DNA of 64,000 bases from UBA1413 sp964461455 (GCA_964461455.1 CAYWUJ010000009.1:1-64000), one strand, 5' to 3'; shown: positions 42,125-51,868, counted from the first letter of the stretch. The notes: generated from the sequence alone by a model not told the origin. Numbers and translations: made by a program.

Positions 42125-43954
42125 TTATTCATCCTTTTCTATATAGAGGTTGTCGATGATAAAATCCTGCCGGTCGGGAGTGTTCTTCCCCATGTAAAAC
42201 TCAAGCATCTGGGTCACCGACTCGTGTTTTTTCATCTGCACCGGATCCAACCTGATATCAGGTCCGATGAAGTGTTTGAACTCATCGGGGGAAATCTCTC
42301 CGAGGCCCTTGAAGCGCGTGATCTCAGGGGTGCCCTTCAGCTTTTCAATGGCGGCCACTCTCTCCTCATCCGAATAGCAATAGATGGTCTCTTTCTTGTT
42401 CCTGACCCGGAAAAGAGGGGTTTGAAGAATATAGACATGTCCTTTGCGGATGAGTTCCGGAAAAAACTGGAGAAAAAAGGTGATCAGCAACAGGCGGATG
42501 TGCATTCCGTCAACGTCGGCATCGGTGGCGATGATCACCCTGGCATAGCGCAGGTCATCGATACTCTCCTCGATGTCAAGGGCAGCCTGCAAAAGATTGA
42601 ACTCCTCGTTTTCGTATACGACCTTTTTCGTCAGTCCATAGGTATTGAGGGGCTTTCCCCGGAGGCTGAACACCGCCTGCGTGTCCACATCACGTGATTT
42701 GGTGATCGAGCCGCTTGCCGAATCCCCCTCGGTGATGAAAATGCATGAATCGACCCTTTTTTCGTCGGAATCGGTGAAATGAATGCGGCAATCGCGCAAC
42801 TTTTTGTTGTGGAGGTTCGACTTTTTGGCCCTGGCTTTCGCCAGCTTCTTAATCCCCGAAATGGCCTTACGCTCACGCTCCGACTCCTGGATTCTGCGCA
42901 GCAACATCTCGGAAGTCTCCTGGTTCTTGTGGAGATAGTTATCGAGCTCCTTCTGGATAAAGTTGAAGATGTGGGTTCTCACGGTCGGACCGTTAGGTCC
43001 CATATCTCTCGACCCCAGCTTGGTCTTGGTCTGCGACTCAAAAACAGGCTCCTCCACCTTGATGCTGACTGCCGCCACGATCGAAGCCCTGATGTCGGTC
43101 GGGTCAAAATCCTTTTTGTAAAAATCACGGACGGTCTTGACCACCACTTCCCGGAAAGCCGACAGGTGGGTCCCCCCCTGGCTGGTATGCTGCCCGTTCA
43201 CAAAAGAGTAGTAATCCTCGCCATACTGGTTGCCATGGGTGATGGCCACTTCAATATCCTCCCCCTTCAGGTGAATGATGGGGTAAAGGGGTTCCGCGTC
43301 GAGGTTCTCTTCCAGAAGGTCTTTCAACCCGTTGCGCGAAAAATACTTATGGCCGTTGTATTCAACCGTCAGCCCCGCATTCAGGAAAGTATAGTTCTTG
43401 ATCAGGTTCACAATATGGTCGCTGATGAACCGGTAAGTGCGGAATATCGTTTCATCGGGCCGGAAGGTGACCACGGTTCCGTTGGGTTCATCGGTTTCTG
43501 TCAGGGGCCTCTCCTCCACCTGAACCCCTTTGCTGAAAAACATCTCCTTCACCTGGCCTTCACGGATCGCCCTGATGGAAAAGTCAGAAGAGAGGGCGTT
43601 TACCGCCTTGATCCCGACACCGTTCAAACCCACCGATTTTTTGAAAACCTTGGAATCATACTTGGCACCGGTGTTCATTTTACTCACCACGTCAGAGAGT
43701 TTTCCCAGGGGAATTCCCCGTCCGTAGTCACGCACCCGCACTTTATCGTTATCGATGGAGATTTCGATCTTCTTGCCGTACCCCATCATGAATTCATCCA
43801 CGGAGTTGTCCATCACCTCCTTCACCAGCACATAAATACCATCATCGGCCGCTGCGCCGTCGCCCAGCTTACCGATATACATCCCCGGCCTCTTCCTGAT
43901 GTGCTCCTGCCAATCGAGGGTCTGGATGGTACTTTCATCATACACTGCATTCAT
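42125..43954 (-). CDS. parE: DNA topoisomerase IV-type subunit B (GyrB/ParE family)
   Basis: A 609-residue ATPase subunit: the GHKL domain with EVMDNSVDEF and GRGIPLG, the transducer domain, and the Toprim domain with EGDSASGS and the acidic DADVDG cluster. It supplies ATP-driven strand passage for the ParC-like subunit encoded next. The length, shorter than GyrB, fits ParE. It opens the parE-parC-aroK operon, with an exact TATATTTG promoter box 17 bases before its ATG. Confidence 0.92.
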   Translation of the reverse strand: MNAVYDESTIQTLDWQEHIRKRPGMYIGKLGDGAAADDGIYVLVKEVMDNSVDEFMMGYGKKIEISIDNDKVRVRDYGRGIPLGKLSDVVSKMNTGAKYDSKVFKKSVGLNGVGIKAVNALSSDFSIRAIREGQVKEMFFSKGVQVEERPLTETDEPNGTVVTFRPDETIFRTYRFISDHIVNLIKNYTFLNAGLTVEYNGHKYFSRNGLKDLLEENLDAEPLYPIIHLKGEDIEVAITHGNQYGEDYYSFVNGQHTSQGGTHLSAFREVVVKTVRDFYKKDFDPTDIRASIVAAVSIKVEEPVFESQTKTKLGSRDMGPNGPTVRTHIFNFIQKELDNYLHKNQETSEMLLRRIQESERERKAISGIKKLAKARAKKSNLHNKKLRDCRIHFTDSDEKRVDSCIFITEGDSASGSITKSRDVDTQAVFSLRGKPLNTYGLTKKVVYENEEFNLLQAALDIEESIDDLRYARVIIATDADVDGMHIRLLLITFFLQFFPELIRKGHVYILQTPLFRVRNKKETIYCYSDEERVAAIEKLKGTPEITRFKGLGEISPDEFKHFIGPDIRLDPVQMKKHESVTQMLEFYMGKNTPDRQDFIIDNLYIEKDE

Positions 43955-43971
43955 TGTCCGTGATTTTGGTG

Positions 43972-43979
43972 CAAATATA
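43972..43979 (-). promoter_or_regulatory. Promoter -7 element of the parE operon
   Basis: Minus-strand TATATTTG is an exact TAnnTTTG match. A TTTC at 44001-44004, 21 bases upstream, is one base off the -33 consensus. The leader would be only about a dozen bases. Confidence 0.6.
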
Positions 43980-44146
43980 GCGATTTAAGGGCTCTTCCGG
44001 GAAAGAAAGCCCCGGCAGAAATAAACAGCCAAAAGTTGATAAATATTAGTCAAAAGACTCTTATTCGGGAGATTAACGTCTATTCCCGGAAAACAAATTC
44101 CGGGGAAGTCTTGTTTTTTTATCGCGGAAAATTCCGGGACTTTTCC

Positions 44147-44836
44147 TTATAAAAAATCGTATTTATGGAGGATATATACCGCCGTCAGAAGGGTGAGGAT
44201 GGTGGTGGCCAGGACCAGGATGAGTGCTGTGGCCTGGGGTGCAGGAAGGGGTTTCCCCTTGGCCTGACGCCGGCCGCCCGCCGTTTTTGATTCCCCCCAG
44301 AGCATCAGCCGGTAAAAGCCCCAGCCGGTCAAAAGGCCAATGATCCCTCCTCCGGCCAGGTCAAGGGGGAAATGGGCGCCCACATAAATCCGGGAATAGG
44401 AGACCAACAAAGCCCACAGGAGCAAAGCCATCAGGGTGGTGCGGCTACGGAAAAGGAATCCCGTGAAGGCCACCACAAAAAAGGCATTGGAGGCATGAGA
44501 AGAGGGAAACCCGAATTCTCCGCCCTTTCGGAGGACGATATGGGTCAGGGGGCTTATCGCCGGGTCATAGCCCGGGCGCTGCCGCTCCACGATCTCCTTG
44601 ATGATGCCCGTTCCCTGATCGCTCACTACCAGTCCGATCAGCAGAAAAACCAGGATATACCACGACCGCGAGCCAAAACTTCTGAACATCACCCAAATCA
44701 ACACAAGGTAGAGAGGCAGCCAGCTCTCCTTGCGGGTGAAAAAAAGCATGGCGGTATCCCACCATGGGGTATGATGGCCGTTCAGCGACAGGAAAATCTG
44801 TCCGTCATAGCGGAGAAGAGCGTCGAGCCATTCCAT
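44147..44836 (-). CDS. PAP2 family phosphatase
   Basis: A 229-residue membrane protein with about six helices and the three acid-phosphatase motifs: KEIVERQRP, PSSHASNAF and SRIYVGAHFPLD. Such enzymes remove phosphate from lipid phosphates, including undecaprenyl diphosphate or phosphatidic acid. The substrate cannot be read from the sequence. It is the last gene of the hpt-adk-obg operon; its start directly follows the obg stop. Confidence 0.9.
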   Translation of the reverse strand: MEWLDALLRYDGQIFLSLNGHHTPWWDTAMLFFTRKESWLPLYLVLIWVMFRSFGSRSWYILVFLLIGLVVSDQGTGIIKEIVERQRPGYDPAISPLTHIVLRKGGEFGFPSSHASNAFFVVAFTGFLFRSRTTLMALLLWALLVSYSRIYVGAHFPLDLAGGGIIGLLTGWGFYRLMLWGESKTAGGRRQAKGKPLPAPQATALILVLATTILTLLTAVYILHKYDFL

Positions 44837-45829
44837 TCAGACCCGGTTTAAGATTTGCCAGATCTTATCCTTCAGGGCAATGATATTGAACCCGGTCACC
44901 GAGGAGATAAATAAATGGGGAATCCCCGGCAACAGGGCGCTGATATCCTTCATGAGCACCTCATCGAGCATGTCTGACTTGCTGATGACCAGGAAACGCT
45001 CTTTGTCGAGGAGCTCGGGGTTGTACTCTTCCAGTTCCCTGAGCAGGATATTATATTCCCGCAGGTGGTCGCCGCTGTCGGCAGGGACCATGAAAAGGAG
45101 GACGGGGTTGCGCTCGATATGGCGCAGAAAACGTAATCCGAGGCCTTTCCCCAGGTGAGCCCCCTCGATGATTCCCGGAATATCGGCCATGACGAAGGAT
45201 TGCTGGTCGCGGTAGCTGACGATTCCGATATTGGGAACCAGGGTGGTGAAAGGATAGTCGGCGATTTTGGGTTTTGCGGCGGAGACCACGGAAAGCAGTG
45301 TCGACTTGCCGGAACTGGGGAATCCTACCAGTCCCACGTCAGCAAGAATTTTAAGCTCCAGGATCACCCAGGCTTCCGTGCCGGGTTCCCCGGGTTGTGC
45401 AAAACGGGGTGTCTGATGGGTGGCCGACTTGAAATGGGTATTTCCGAGGCCCCCACGGCCTCCCTGGAAAAGAACACGGGTTTCCCCCTCCATGGTGATC
45501 TCGGTCAGGAGTGCCCCGGTTTCTGCATCCTTAACGACGGTTCCCAGGGGAACCTCGATGATTTTGTCCTGACCGGAAGCTCCAAAGCTGCACTGTTTTC
45601 CCCCGCTGCCGCCATGGCCCGCCTTCACATGGCGGTGGTACTTCAGGTGAAGCAGGGTCCAGAGCTGGCCGTTTCCCCTGAGGATGACATGGCCGCCACG
45701 GCCTCCGTCGCCCCCATCAGGACCTCCCTTGGGGATAAATTTCTCAGTACGCAAATGGGCACTCCCGGGACCGCCATTCCCCGACTGGCAAAAAATCTTG
45801 ACGTAATCAACAAAATTGGAATCTGACAT
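44837..45829 (-). CDS. obg: GTPase Obg
   Basis: The 330-residue protein has the glycine-rich Obg fold (about 1-158, many GG and GHGG turns) and a GTPase domain with the P-loop GFPSSGKST at 169-177 and DIPGIIEGAH. There is no C-terminal OCT extension. Obg is an essential GTPase linked to 50S ribosome maturation and stress. It lies 15 bases after adk. Confidence 0.96.
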   Translation of the reverse strand: MSDSNFVDYVKIFCQSGNGGPGSAHLRTEKFIPKGGPDGGDGGRGGHVILRGNGQLWTLLHLKYHRHVKAGHGGSGGKQCSFGASGQDKIIEVPLGTVVKDAETGALLTEITMEGETRVLFQGGRGGLGNTHFKSATHQTPRFAQPGEPGTEAWVILELKILADVGLVGFPSSGKSTLLSVVSAAKPKIADYPFTTLVPNIGIVSYRDQQSFVMADIPGIIEGAHLGKGLGLRFLRHIERNPVLLFMVPADSGDHLREYNILLRELEEYNPELLDKERFLVISKSDMLDEVLMKDISALLPGIPHLFISSVTGFNIIALKDKIWQILNRV

Positions 45830-45844
45830 TTATATAACTTCAAT

Positions 45845-46426
45845 TCACGCTTGCAGCAATCTGTCGACTGTCTCCTTCAGCCGGCCGGCAATCTCAGAAA
45901 TGCTCCCCATTCCATCGATGCCAATATGTTTTCCCTGGGCCTGGTAATAGCCGATCAGGGGGGCAGTTTTCCTGCCGTATACATCAATCCGGTTTTCGAT
46001 GATGGTGGGATCCTGGTCGTCGGCTCTTCCCGATACCACTCCCCTGCCCATGAGCCGGTTCACCAGTTCCTGGTGTTCCACTTCCAGAGAAAGCATGGCG
46101 GAAATAGGCGTTTTGTTCTCTTCCAGAAGCTGGTCGAGGGCCCTGGCCTGCTCCACGGTCCGCGGAAAACCGTCAAAAATGAAGCCTCTGGCATCGGGAT
46201 GGGTTTTCAGTTTCGATCTGATCATCCCGATCACGACAGTGTCAGGAACCAGTTCCCCTTTGTCCATGAACGCCCGGGCCTCCATTCCCAACGGGGTGGC
46301 CGCGGCAATTTCACCGCGTAGAAGATCACCTGTCGACAGGTGCATCAACTGATAGGTGTCGATCAGAAACTCGGCCTGGGTACCTTTTCCGGCACCCGGA
46401 GGGCCAAACAAAACCAGATTCAGCAT
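45845..46426 (-). CDS. adk: Adenylate kinase
   Basis: A 193-residue short-lid adenylate kinase with GPPGAGKGT at 8-16, DGFPRT in the AMP site and the short lid around GRADDQDP. It balances AMP, ADP and ATP. It lies 12 bases after hpt in the same operon. Confidence 0.96.
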   Translation of the reverse strand: MLNLVLFGPPGAGKGTQAEFLIDTYQLMHLSTGDLLRGEIAAATPLGMEARAFMDKGELVPDTVVIGMIRSKLKTHPDARGFIFDGFPRTVEQARALDQLLEENKTPISAMLSLEVEHQELVNRLMGRGVVSGRADDQDPTIIENRIDVYGRKTAPLIGYYQAQGKHIGIDGMGSISEIAGRLKETVDRLLQA

Positions 46427-46438
46427 AGATAATCGTTT

Positions 46439-46981
46439 TTATTCTTCAATAACCGAATAGATATCCTTGAGGTTACGGCCATAGCCGTCGTAGTCAAGGC
46501 CAAACCCGACAATGAAGTCGTTGGGAATCTCCATGCCCACATAATCGAGGTTCACATCGCACACTACCGCCGCAGGCTTGAACAGCAGGGTCGCCAGCCT
46601 GATCTCCCCGGGATTCATCTCTCTCAGCTGGTTGATAATGTTGTCGATGGTCTTGCCCGAGTCCACAATGTCTTCGAGAACCACCACCGTGCGGCCTTCG
46701 ATATTTTCATTCAGGCCGATCAGCTGACGGATGACCCCGGTGGAGTGGGTTCCCCTGTAAGAGGCCATCTTGACAAAGGTAATCTCCGATTCCGCAAGGG
46801 TGACCCTCTGCAGCAGTTCCGCGGCGAACATGAAAGCCCCGTTCAGAACACACACAAAAAGAGGATCCCGGCCTTCCAGGTCCCGGTTCATCCGGGTGGC
46901 AATCCCGTCAATCGCCTCCAGAATTCTTTCATGTGAAATATACAGCCTGAATGTTTTGTCGCGAAGTGTCACCTTGTCCAT
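46439..46981 (-). CDS. hpt: Hypoxanthine phosphoribosyltransferase
   Basis: A 180-residue phosphoribosyltransferase; the PRPP-binding motif VVVLEDIVDSGKT is at residues 99-111. It salvages hypoxanthine (and often guanine) to nucleotides. It is the first gene of a purine/energy operon with adk and obg, and is divergent from purE, another purine gene. Confidence 0.93.
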   Translation of the reverse strand: MDKVTLRDKTFRLYISHERILEAIDGIATRMNRDLEGRDPLFVCVLNGAFMFAAELLQRVTLAESEITFVKMASYRGTHSTGVIRQLIGLNENIEGRTVVVLEDIVDSGKTIDNIINQLREMNPGEIRLATLLFKPAAVVCDVNLDYVGMEIPNDFIVGFGLDYDGYGRNLKDIYSVIEE

Positions 46982-47097
46982 TTAACCGATCTTTTTTACG
47001 TGAGTATGATGTGAATGGTGAAAATACACTATTTTAGCTTTTGCAAGAGTACAAAGTAACAAAACAATTTAGAAGTCTGAAAATTAATTGTGAAGCT

Positions 47098-47601
47098 ATG
47101 ACACCGGAAATAAGCATTATCATGGGGAGCACCTCCGATTGGGGGGTGATGGAAACGGCAGCCAAGCTTTTTGATGAGTTTGGTATTCCGTTTGAGATCA
47201 ATGCCCTTTCGGCGCATCGTACTCCTGAAGAGGTGGAGAAGTTTGCCCGTTCGGCGCGTGACCGGGGCATTAAGGTCATCGTTGCCGGGGCCGGCATGGC
47301 CGCCCATCTCCCCGGGGTGATCGCCGCCATGACCCCCCTGCCGGTGATCGGCGTTCCTATCAAAGCCAGCCTCGAAGGCATGGATGCCCTCCTGGCCATC
47401 GTTCAGATGCCCCCCGGCATCCCCGTGGCTACCGTAGCTATCAATGGCGCCCTGAATGCCGGACTCCTGGCCATCCAGATCCTCGCCACCGGAAATGAGG
47501 AAATCATGGGAAAATTCATCCTTTACAAGGAAGGGCTCAAGGAAAAAATCGTCAAAGCCAACCGGGAACTGGAAAGCATCAGCTACAAATACCGGGTCTG
47601 A
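47098..47601 (+). CDS. purE: N5-carboxyaminoimidazole ribonucleotide mutase
   Basis: A 167-residue class I PurE with GSTSDW at 10-15, SAHRTPE and the glycine-rich AGAGMAAHLPGV. It isomerises N5-CAIR to CAIR in purine synthesis. The frame is open to 47041, but the MTPEISIIMG start at 47098 gives the usual N-terminus. It is divergent from hpt, in a 116-base spacer where I see no exact TAnnTTTG box. A terminator hairpin follows. Confidence 0.95.
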   Translation: MTPEISIIMGSTSDWGVMETAAKLFDEFGIPFEINALSAHRTPEEVEKFARSARDRGIKVIVAGAGMAAHLPGVIAAMTPLPVIGVPIKASLEGMDALLAIVQMPPGIPVATVAINGALNAGLLAIQILATGNEEIMGKFILYKEGLKEKIVKANRELESISYKYRV

Positions 47602-47675
47602 CCTGTGCCACCAGGCGATCACCCCTGTTTTCCCCCTACAAACAATTAATACCGGCTGGAAGGGCCAGGGCATGA

Positions 47676-47701
47676 CCTGACCCCCAAATCAGGCCGTTTT
47701 T
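47676..47701 (+). terminator. Rho-independent terminator after purE
   Basis: A CCTGA/TCAGG stem with an 8-base loop (47676-47693) is followed closely by TTTTTG. It lies 74 bases after the purE stop codon. Confidence 0.5.
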
Positions 47702-47770
47702 GTGCTTTCGGGATGGCTTTTTTCCCGTAAATTGGGATACCCTTTTCATGAAACCCTTTCTCTACGCGAA

Positions 47771-48595
47771 GTGAAAAAATGGGCGTTACATTTTTTGATT
47801 TCCGCCGGTCTGTTGTTTTTCCCCGTTTTTCCGCGGGCCATGACCAACCGGATGCCGGGAGCCCGTCAGGCTTCTCTTTCTTATGCCACTGCCGCCCTGA
47901 CGGGACCACGCTCCCTTTTTGACAACCCGGCGGGAATTGCCTTTTCTGACGTCTTCCATGCTGCGATGGCCTGTGAATCGCGGTTTCTGCTCAGGGAGTT
48001 CTCCTTGATGGCTGTCGGGGTGGTCCTTCCCGTGGGGCCGGGAGCCTTTGGTTTTTCCTTCAGCCAAACGGGGAGCGGCATCTACCATGAGCGCAAGGGT
48101 GCCCTCACCTACGCTACTCCTCTGGGGAGGGAAATCGCCGCAGCCGTTCAATTTGACCTCTTCGCCGAGAAATTCCCGGAAAACCGGGATCCCTGCCTGA
48201 TGGTCACCGTTGAAACAGGCCTGGTAGCCGCCCTCTCAGGCCGCCTGCACGTCGGTGTCCATCTTTTCAACCCCGTGGGTGCCCGCATGAATACCCCGTG
48301 GGGCAAAGAAAAACCGCTGCAGAACGTACGTTGCGGAACGGCCTGGCAACCTTCGCCCCAACTTCTCTTCTGTGCCGAAGTCGCCAAAGCCACGCGAACC
48401 CCCGTAAGGGTAAAGAGCGGTATTGAATTCTCGCCCTCCCCGTCCTGTGCCATACGGTGCGGCGCGGCCACCTCTCCCCTGACGTTTTCCCTGGGCACCG
48501 GTTTTCCCGTGGGCAAACTCCTCTTCGACATTGCCTTCACCACCCAGGAAGTCCTGGGATTCTCACCTTCGGCAACCCTCTCCTGGCAGCCATGA
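47771..48595 (+). CDS. Exported beta-barrel protein, PorV/FadL-like N-terminus
   Basis: With a GTG start at 47771 the protein has 274 residues and begins with a signal peptide (MKKWALHFLISAGLLFFPVFPRA). The mature N-terminus GARQASLSYATAALTGPRSLFDNPAG resembles the start of outer-membrane barrels of the PorV/UPF0164 type. Alternating strands follow to the end. The frame extends upstream to 47702, but that would leave a long N-terminus before the signal. It overlaps the helix-hairpin-helix gene by four bases (ATGA), so the two probably act together. Confidence 0.65.
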   Translation: MKKWALHFLISAGLLFFPVFPRAMTNRMPGARQASLSYATAALTGPRSLFDNPAGIAFSDVFHAAMACESRFLLREFSLMAVGVVLPVGPGAFGFSFSQTGSGIYHERKGALTYATPLGREIAAAVQFDLFAEKFPENRDPCLMVTVETGLVAALSGRLHVGVHLFNPVGARMNTPWGKEKPLQNVRCGTAWQPSPQLLFCAEVAKATRTPVRVKSGIEFSPSPSCAIRCGAATSPLTFSLGTGFPVGKLLFDIAFTTQEVLGFSPSATLSWQP

Positions 48596-50628
48596 AACTC
48601 ACTATCCTGGTCATCCTTCTTCTGGCGGGTGCAGGGGCTGCCGCAGGCCAGCAACTGCCCGGAAGGTTCAGGGATTTCGATGAATTGCTGGAGTCAGTGG
48701 CCGGGGAAACGGAAGAGGGGGAAGAACAAGGGGCCTGGCTTGAGGAACTGCACGAGAAATATGACCACCCCATCGATATCAACAGTGCCGGAAGGGAGGA
48801 GCTGCTGACCATTCCCTTTATCACGGAACCGGCGGTGGAGGCCATCCTCTCCTGCCGCCAGAAATATGGTCCCTTCTTTTCCCCCTACGAACTCGCCTCG
48901 CTCCCGGCCATCGGCCGGGAAACGGCCGAAAAGATCTCCTTTTTCATCAGGGCGGGCTCCCCCCCGGAACCCCGGGAAAGCGACACCCTTTTCCGGAAAC
49001 GGGGATACCATGACATCATCGTGAAGGGAGGGCGCACCTTTCCGCAGGCTGCAGGATTCCGGAGCCGCAACGGAAACCCTCCCCTCTACCCCGGAAGTCA
49101 GGAAATGATTTCCGCCAGATACCGGTACGAAAAACAGGATCTCCTCAAGGCGGGCCTGACAGCCGACAAAGACCCGGGGGAGCCCTTTTTCACCACGCCC
49201 AACAGAACGGGGTTTGACCACTATTCCGGGTATCTCTCCTTCAGGGTGAGCGACCGCATCGCGCGGGTGATCATTGGGGACTTTACCGCGGGCACCGGAC
49301 AGGGAGTGGTACTCTGGCAGGGGTTCACCATGACGGGAAGTGCCGATATTATGCAAACCTCCAGAAACGCGAGCTATGTCAGACCCCACTCCTCCACCGC
49401 CGAAAACCGCTTTTTCCGGGGTGCGGCGGCATCCTTCAGGTGGGGTGACCACCGGTGCCACCTGCTCATCTCCCGTTTGAACAGCGACGGCCATCTTGAA
49501 ATGGGCGCCGACTCTGTATGGAAGGTCACATCGCTGCCGGTTTCAGGCTACCACCGCACTCCCGCCGAGATCGCGGGGAAGAAGAGTGTCAGGCAAACTG
49601 CGGCAGCGCTGTTCTATCAGGTGGCCAAACCAGGCATAAAAGCAGGGGTGACAGTCCTGGCCCTGGCCTATTCCCGCCCCCTCGATCCCGGGGAGGAGCT
49701 GTATGAAAAATACTACTTCCGGGGAGACAGGGTGCTGAATGCCGGCATAGACTATCGCTGGGTAAGGGGTTACCTCCAGTTGTATGGTGAAGGTGCGTGT
49801 TCATGGCCGGGGGGTCTGGCCGTGGTTCAGGGCCTCGAAGCCCGCCTCCATGACCAGCTGGCACTGGTCCTCTCCTTCCGTCATTTCGACAGGGACTACC
49901 ATGCCCCCCTGGCAGGGGCTTTCTCCGCAGCAAGCAGGTGCACCGGGGAAACAGGCCTCTATGGCGCCCTCCGCCTTCTTCCGGCACCGGGAATGACCCT
50001 GACGGCCAGCGCCGACTGGCACCACGCCCCCTGGATCCTCTATACCACCGCCGCCCCCTCTTCAGGATACCTCATCACCCTGCGCGCCGACATCCACCCC
50101 ACCCCACGGCTGTCGGGGTACCTCAGGTTCCGTGCCAAATCATCAGAGATAAAAACCAATACCACCACTCTCCTCCGCCAGGAAAACCTCCGCCAGGAAA
50201 ACCTCAGGCTACAGGCCGACTACGCCGTGACCCCGGCACTCACACTGCGCTGGCGTACCGAAGTCTCCCGGCGCCTCTCCTCAACCCCGGAAAAAGGAAT
50301 CCTCATCAGCCACGACATCGCCTGGAAACCTTTACAAACTCCCCTGTCGGTCACCTTCAGGGCTGCCTGGTTCCACACCGGCTCTTACGCCTCGGGAATT
50401 TACGCCTACGAAAATGACCTGCTTTACTCCTTCTCCTCGGTCAACTATTACGGCCACGGATGCCGTACCTACCTAAACCTCAAAACCACCCTCTCCCATG
50501 GCGTTGACGCATGGGTAAAACTGGGAAATACCACCTGGTTCGACAGGAATGAAACCGGTTCAGGAGCCGACGAAAGAGAGGGCAAATCTAAAAGAGAGTT
50601 AAAAATTCAACTCCGTTACCACTTTTAA
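48592..50628 (+). CDS. Exported protein with ComEA-like helix-hairpin-helix domain and a large barrel
   Basis: A 678-residue protein with a signal peptide (1 to about 20), a helix-hairpin-helix region (about 60-120: IDINSAGREELLTIP, ASLPAIGRETAEKI) and a large beta-strand-rich C-terminal part with the features of an outer-membrane barrel, ending in RYHF. Helix-hairpin-helix domains bind DNA without sequence preference, as in ComEA. A tandem 15-bp duplication at 50176-50205 gives a RQENL repeat. A role in DNA binding or uptake at the outer membrane is a guess. Confidence 0.75.
   Translation: MKLTILVILLLAGAGAAAGQQLPGRFRDFDELLESVAGETEEGEEQGAWLEELHEKYDHPIDINSAGREELLTIPFITEPAVEAILSCRQKYGPFFSPYELASLPAIGRETAEKISFFIRAGSPPEPRESDTLFRKRGYHDIIVKGGRTFPQAAGFRSRNGNPPLYPGSQEMISARYRYEKQDLLKAGLTADKDPGEPFFTTPNRTGFDHYSGYLSFRVSDRIARVIIGDFTAGTGQGVVLWQGFTMTGSADIMQTSRNASYVRPHSSTAENRFFRGAAASFRWGDHRCHLLISRLNSDGHLEMGADSVWKVTSLPVSGYHRTPAEIAGKKSVRQTAAALFYQVAKPGIKAGVTVLALAYSRPLDPGEELYEKYYFRGDRVLNAGIDYRWVRGYLQLYGEGACSWPGGLAVVQGLEARLHDQLALVLSFRHFDRDYHAPLAGAFSAASRCTGETGLYGALRLLPAPGMTLTASADWHHAPWILYTTAAPSSGYLITLRADIHPTPRLSGYLRFRAKSSEIKTNTTTLLRQENLRQENLRLQADYAVTPALTLRWRTEVSRRLSSTPEKGILISHDIAWKPLQTPLSVTFRAAWFHTGSYASGIYAYENDLLYSFSSVNYYGHGCRTYLNLKTTLSHGVDAWVKLGNTTWFDRNETGSGADEREGKSKRELKIQLRYHF
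50176..50205 (+). repeat. Tandem 15-bp duplication inside the HhH-barrel gene
   Basis: CGCCAGGAAAACCTC occurs twice in direct succession and encodes the repeated pentapeptide RQENL. It keeps the frame and probably alters one surface loop. Confidence 0.85.
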
Positions 50629-50671
50629 TGACATATTTAGTTACTTTGTCAGGGTATAAACCAATCTTATC

Positions 50672-51823
50672 ATGGAGTCAAGTGAATACGATGATATTCG
50701 TCCGTATAATGATGCCGAAGTATCCGAAAAAATAAAATTCCTGCTGGAGGATGCCACTTTCACGGAAATGCTGAGGCTTCTATTTCCTGATGAACACAAG
50801 GAAATGCACATACGGAAGCTCCTTTCCGAGGTAAAGAGTATCAACCAGCTGCAGCGCGATTTCGTGTCGAGACTGGTGGAGAGAATCATCATATCCACCA
50901 CCAAGGGGCTGACCACCAGCGGACTGGAGTATCTTGACAAAAACAAACCCTATCTTTTCTTTTCCAATCACAGGGATATCATTCTGGATTCAGCATTTCT
51001 CAATTACATCATGTTTCAGTCGGGGATGAACTCCACCCGGATCGCCATAGGAGACAACCTCCTGATTTATGACTGGATCACCCATGTGGTAAAACTCAAC
51101 CGGGCCTTTGTCGTCAAAAGGAGCCTTTCGGTCAGGGAATTGCTGGAAGCATCCAAAAAACTCTCGGCCTATATCAGGAAAACCATCACCACGGAGCAGA
51201 ATTCGGTATGGATAGCCCAGCGGGAAGGGCGCACCAAGGATGGCAATGACCAAACCCAGCTGGCCCTCCTGAAAATGCTCAACCTCAGCAATACCAAAAG
51301 TTTGGCCGAAGGATTCGGGGAACTCACGGTCGTTCCCGTTTCCATCTCCTACGAACTGGAACCCTGCGGGATTTCCAAGGTTTCAGAGTTGATCAGAAAG
51401 GAGACCGACGGGTACCAGAAAACCCCGGCCGACGACCTGAAGAGCATGGCGAGCGGACTGGCCAATCCCAAGGGAAGGGTTCACTTCTCCTTCGGCCGTC
51501 CCATCCTGAGCAGCTTCCTGGAGAAAAACAACAACCTGCCGGTCAACGAATTCCTGCAGTTGCTCACCGAGCGGATCGACCACCGCATCCACCAGTATTA
51601 CAAGCTGTGGCCATACAATTATGTGGCCTATGAATTACTGAACGGCACCGGTGAGTTTACGGAGTACTACACTTCGGCCGATATCGTGGAGTTTAAGAGC
51701 ATGGTGGCCAAAGCACAGGATACCATTCCCTATAATCCGGAAGAGGTGGCCCGGCGCTTTACCAAAATGTACGCCAGACCCGTAGAAAACGCCCTCATTG
51801 CCGAGGAGGTCTTCAGAAACTGA
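50672..51823 (+). CDS. Glycerol-phosphate acyltransferase family protein
   Basis: A 383-residue cytosolic or membrane-associated protein with the acyltransferase pattern FFSNHRDIILDSA near residues 96-108. The catalytic His100 is followed by Asp102 and Asp106; the usual HX4D spacing is thus HX5D, or the active Asp is 102. A second block REGRTKDG (around 188) is typical of the fold. It should transfer acyl groups to glycerol 3-phosphate or lysophosphatidic acid. It starts 43 bases after the HhH-barrel gene. Confidence 0.78.
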   Translation: MESSEYDDIRPYNDAEVSEKIKFLLEDATFTEMLRLLFPDEHKEMHIRKLLSEVKSINQLQRDFVSRLVERIIISTTKGLTTSGLEYLDKNKPYLFFSNHRDIILDSAFLNYIMFQSGMNSTRIAIGDNLLIYDWITHVVKLNRAFVVKRSLSVRELLEASKKLSAYIRKTITTEQNSVWIAQREGRTKDGNDQTQLALLKMLNLSNTKSLAEGFGELTVVPVSISYELEPCGISKVSELIRKETDGYQKTPADDLKSMASGLANPKGRVHFSFGRPILSSFLEKNNNLPVNEFLQLLTERIDHRIHQYYKLWPYNYVAYELLNGTGEFTEYYTSADIVEFKSMVAKAQDTIPYNPEEVARRFTKMYARPVENALIAEEVFRN

Positions 51824-51868
51824 CCGGCGGTTCTTTACCCCGGTGGCAGTGCCGCGAGAAGGAAAATT

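Noticed and set aside
44080..44130. Terminator-like CCCGGAA/TTCCGGG repeat followed by T7
   Set aside because: It points to the right on the plus strand, where no gene ends; in the minus direction no T tract follows the stem.
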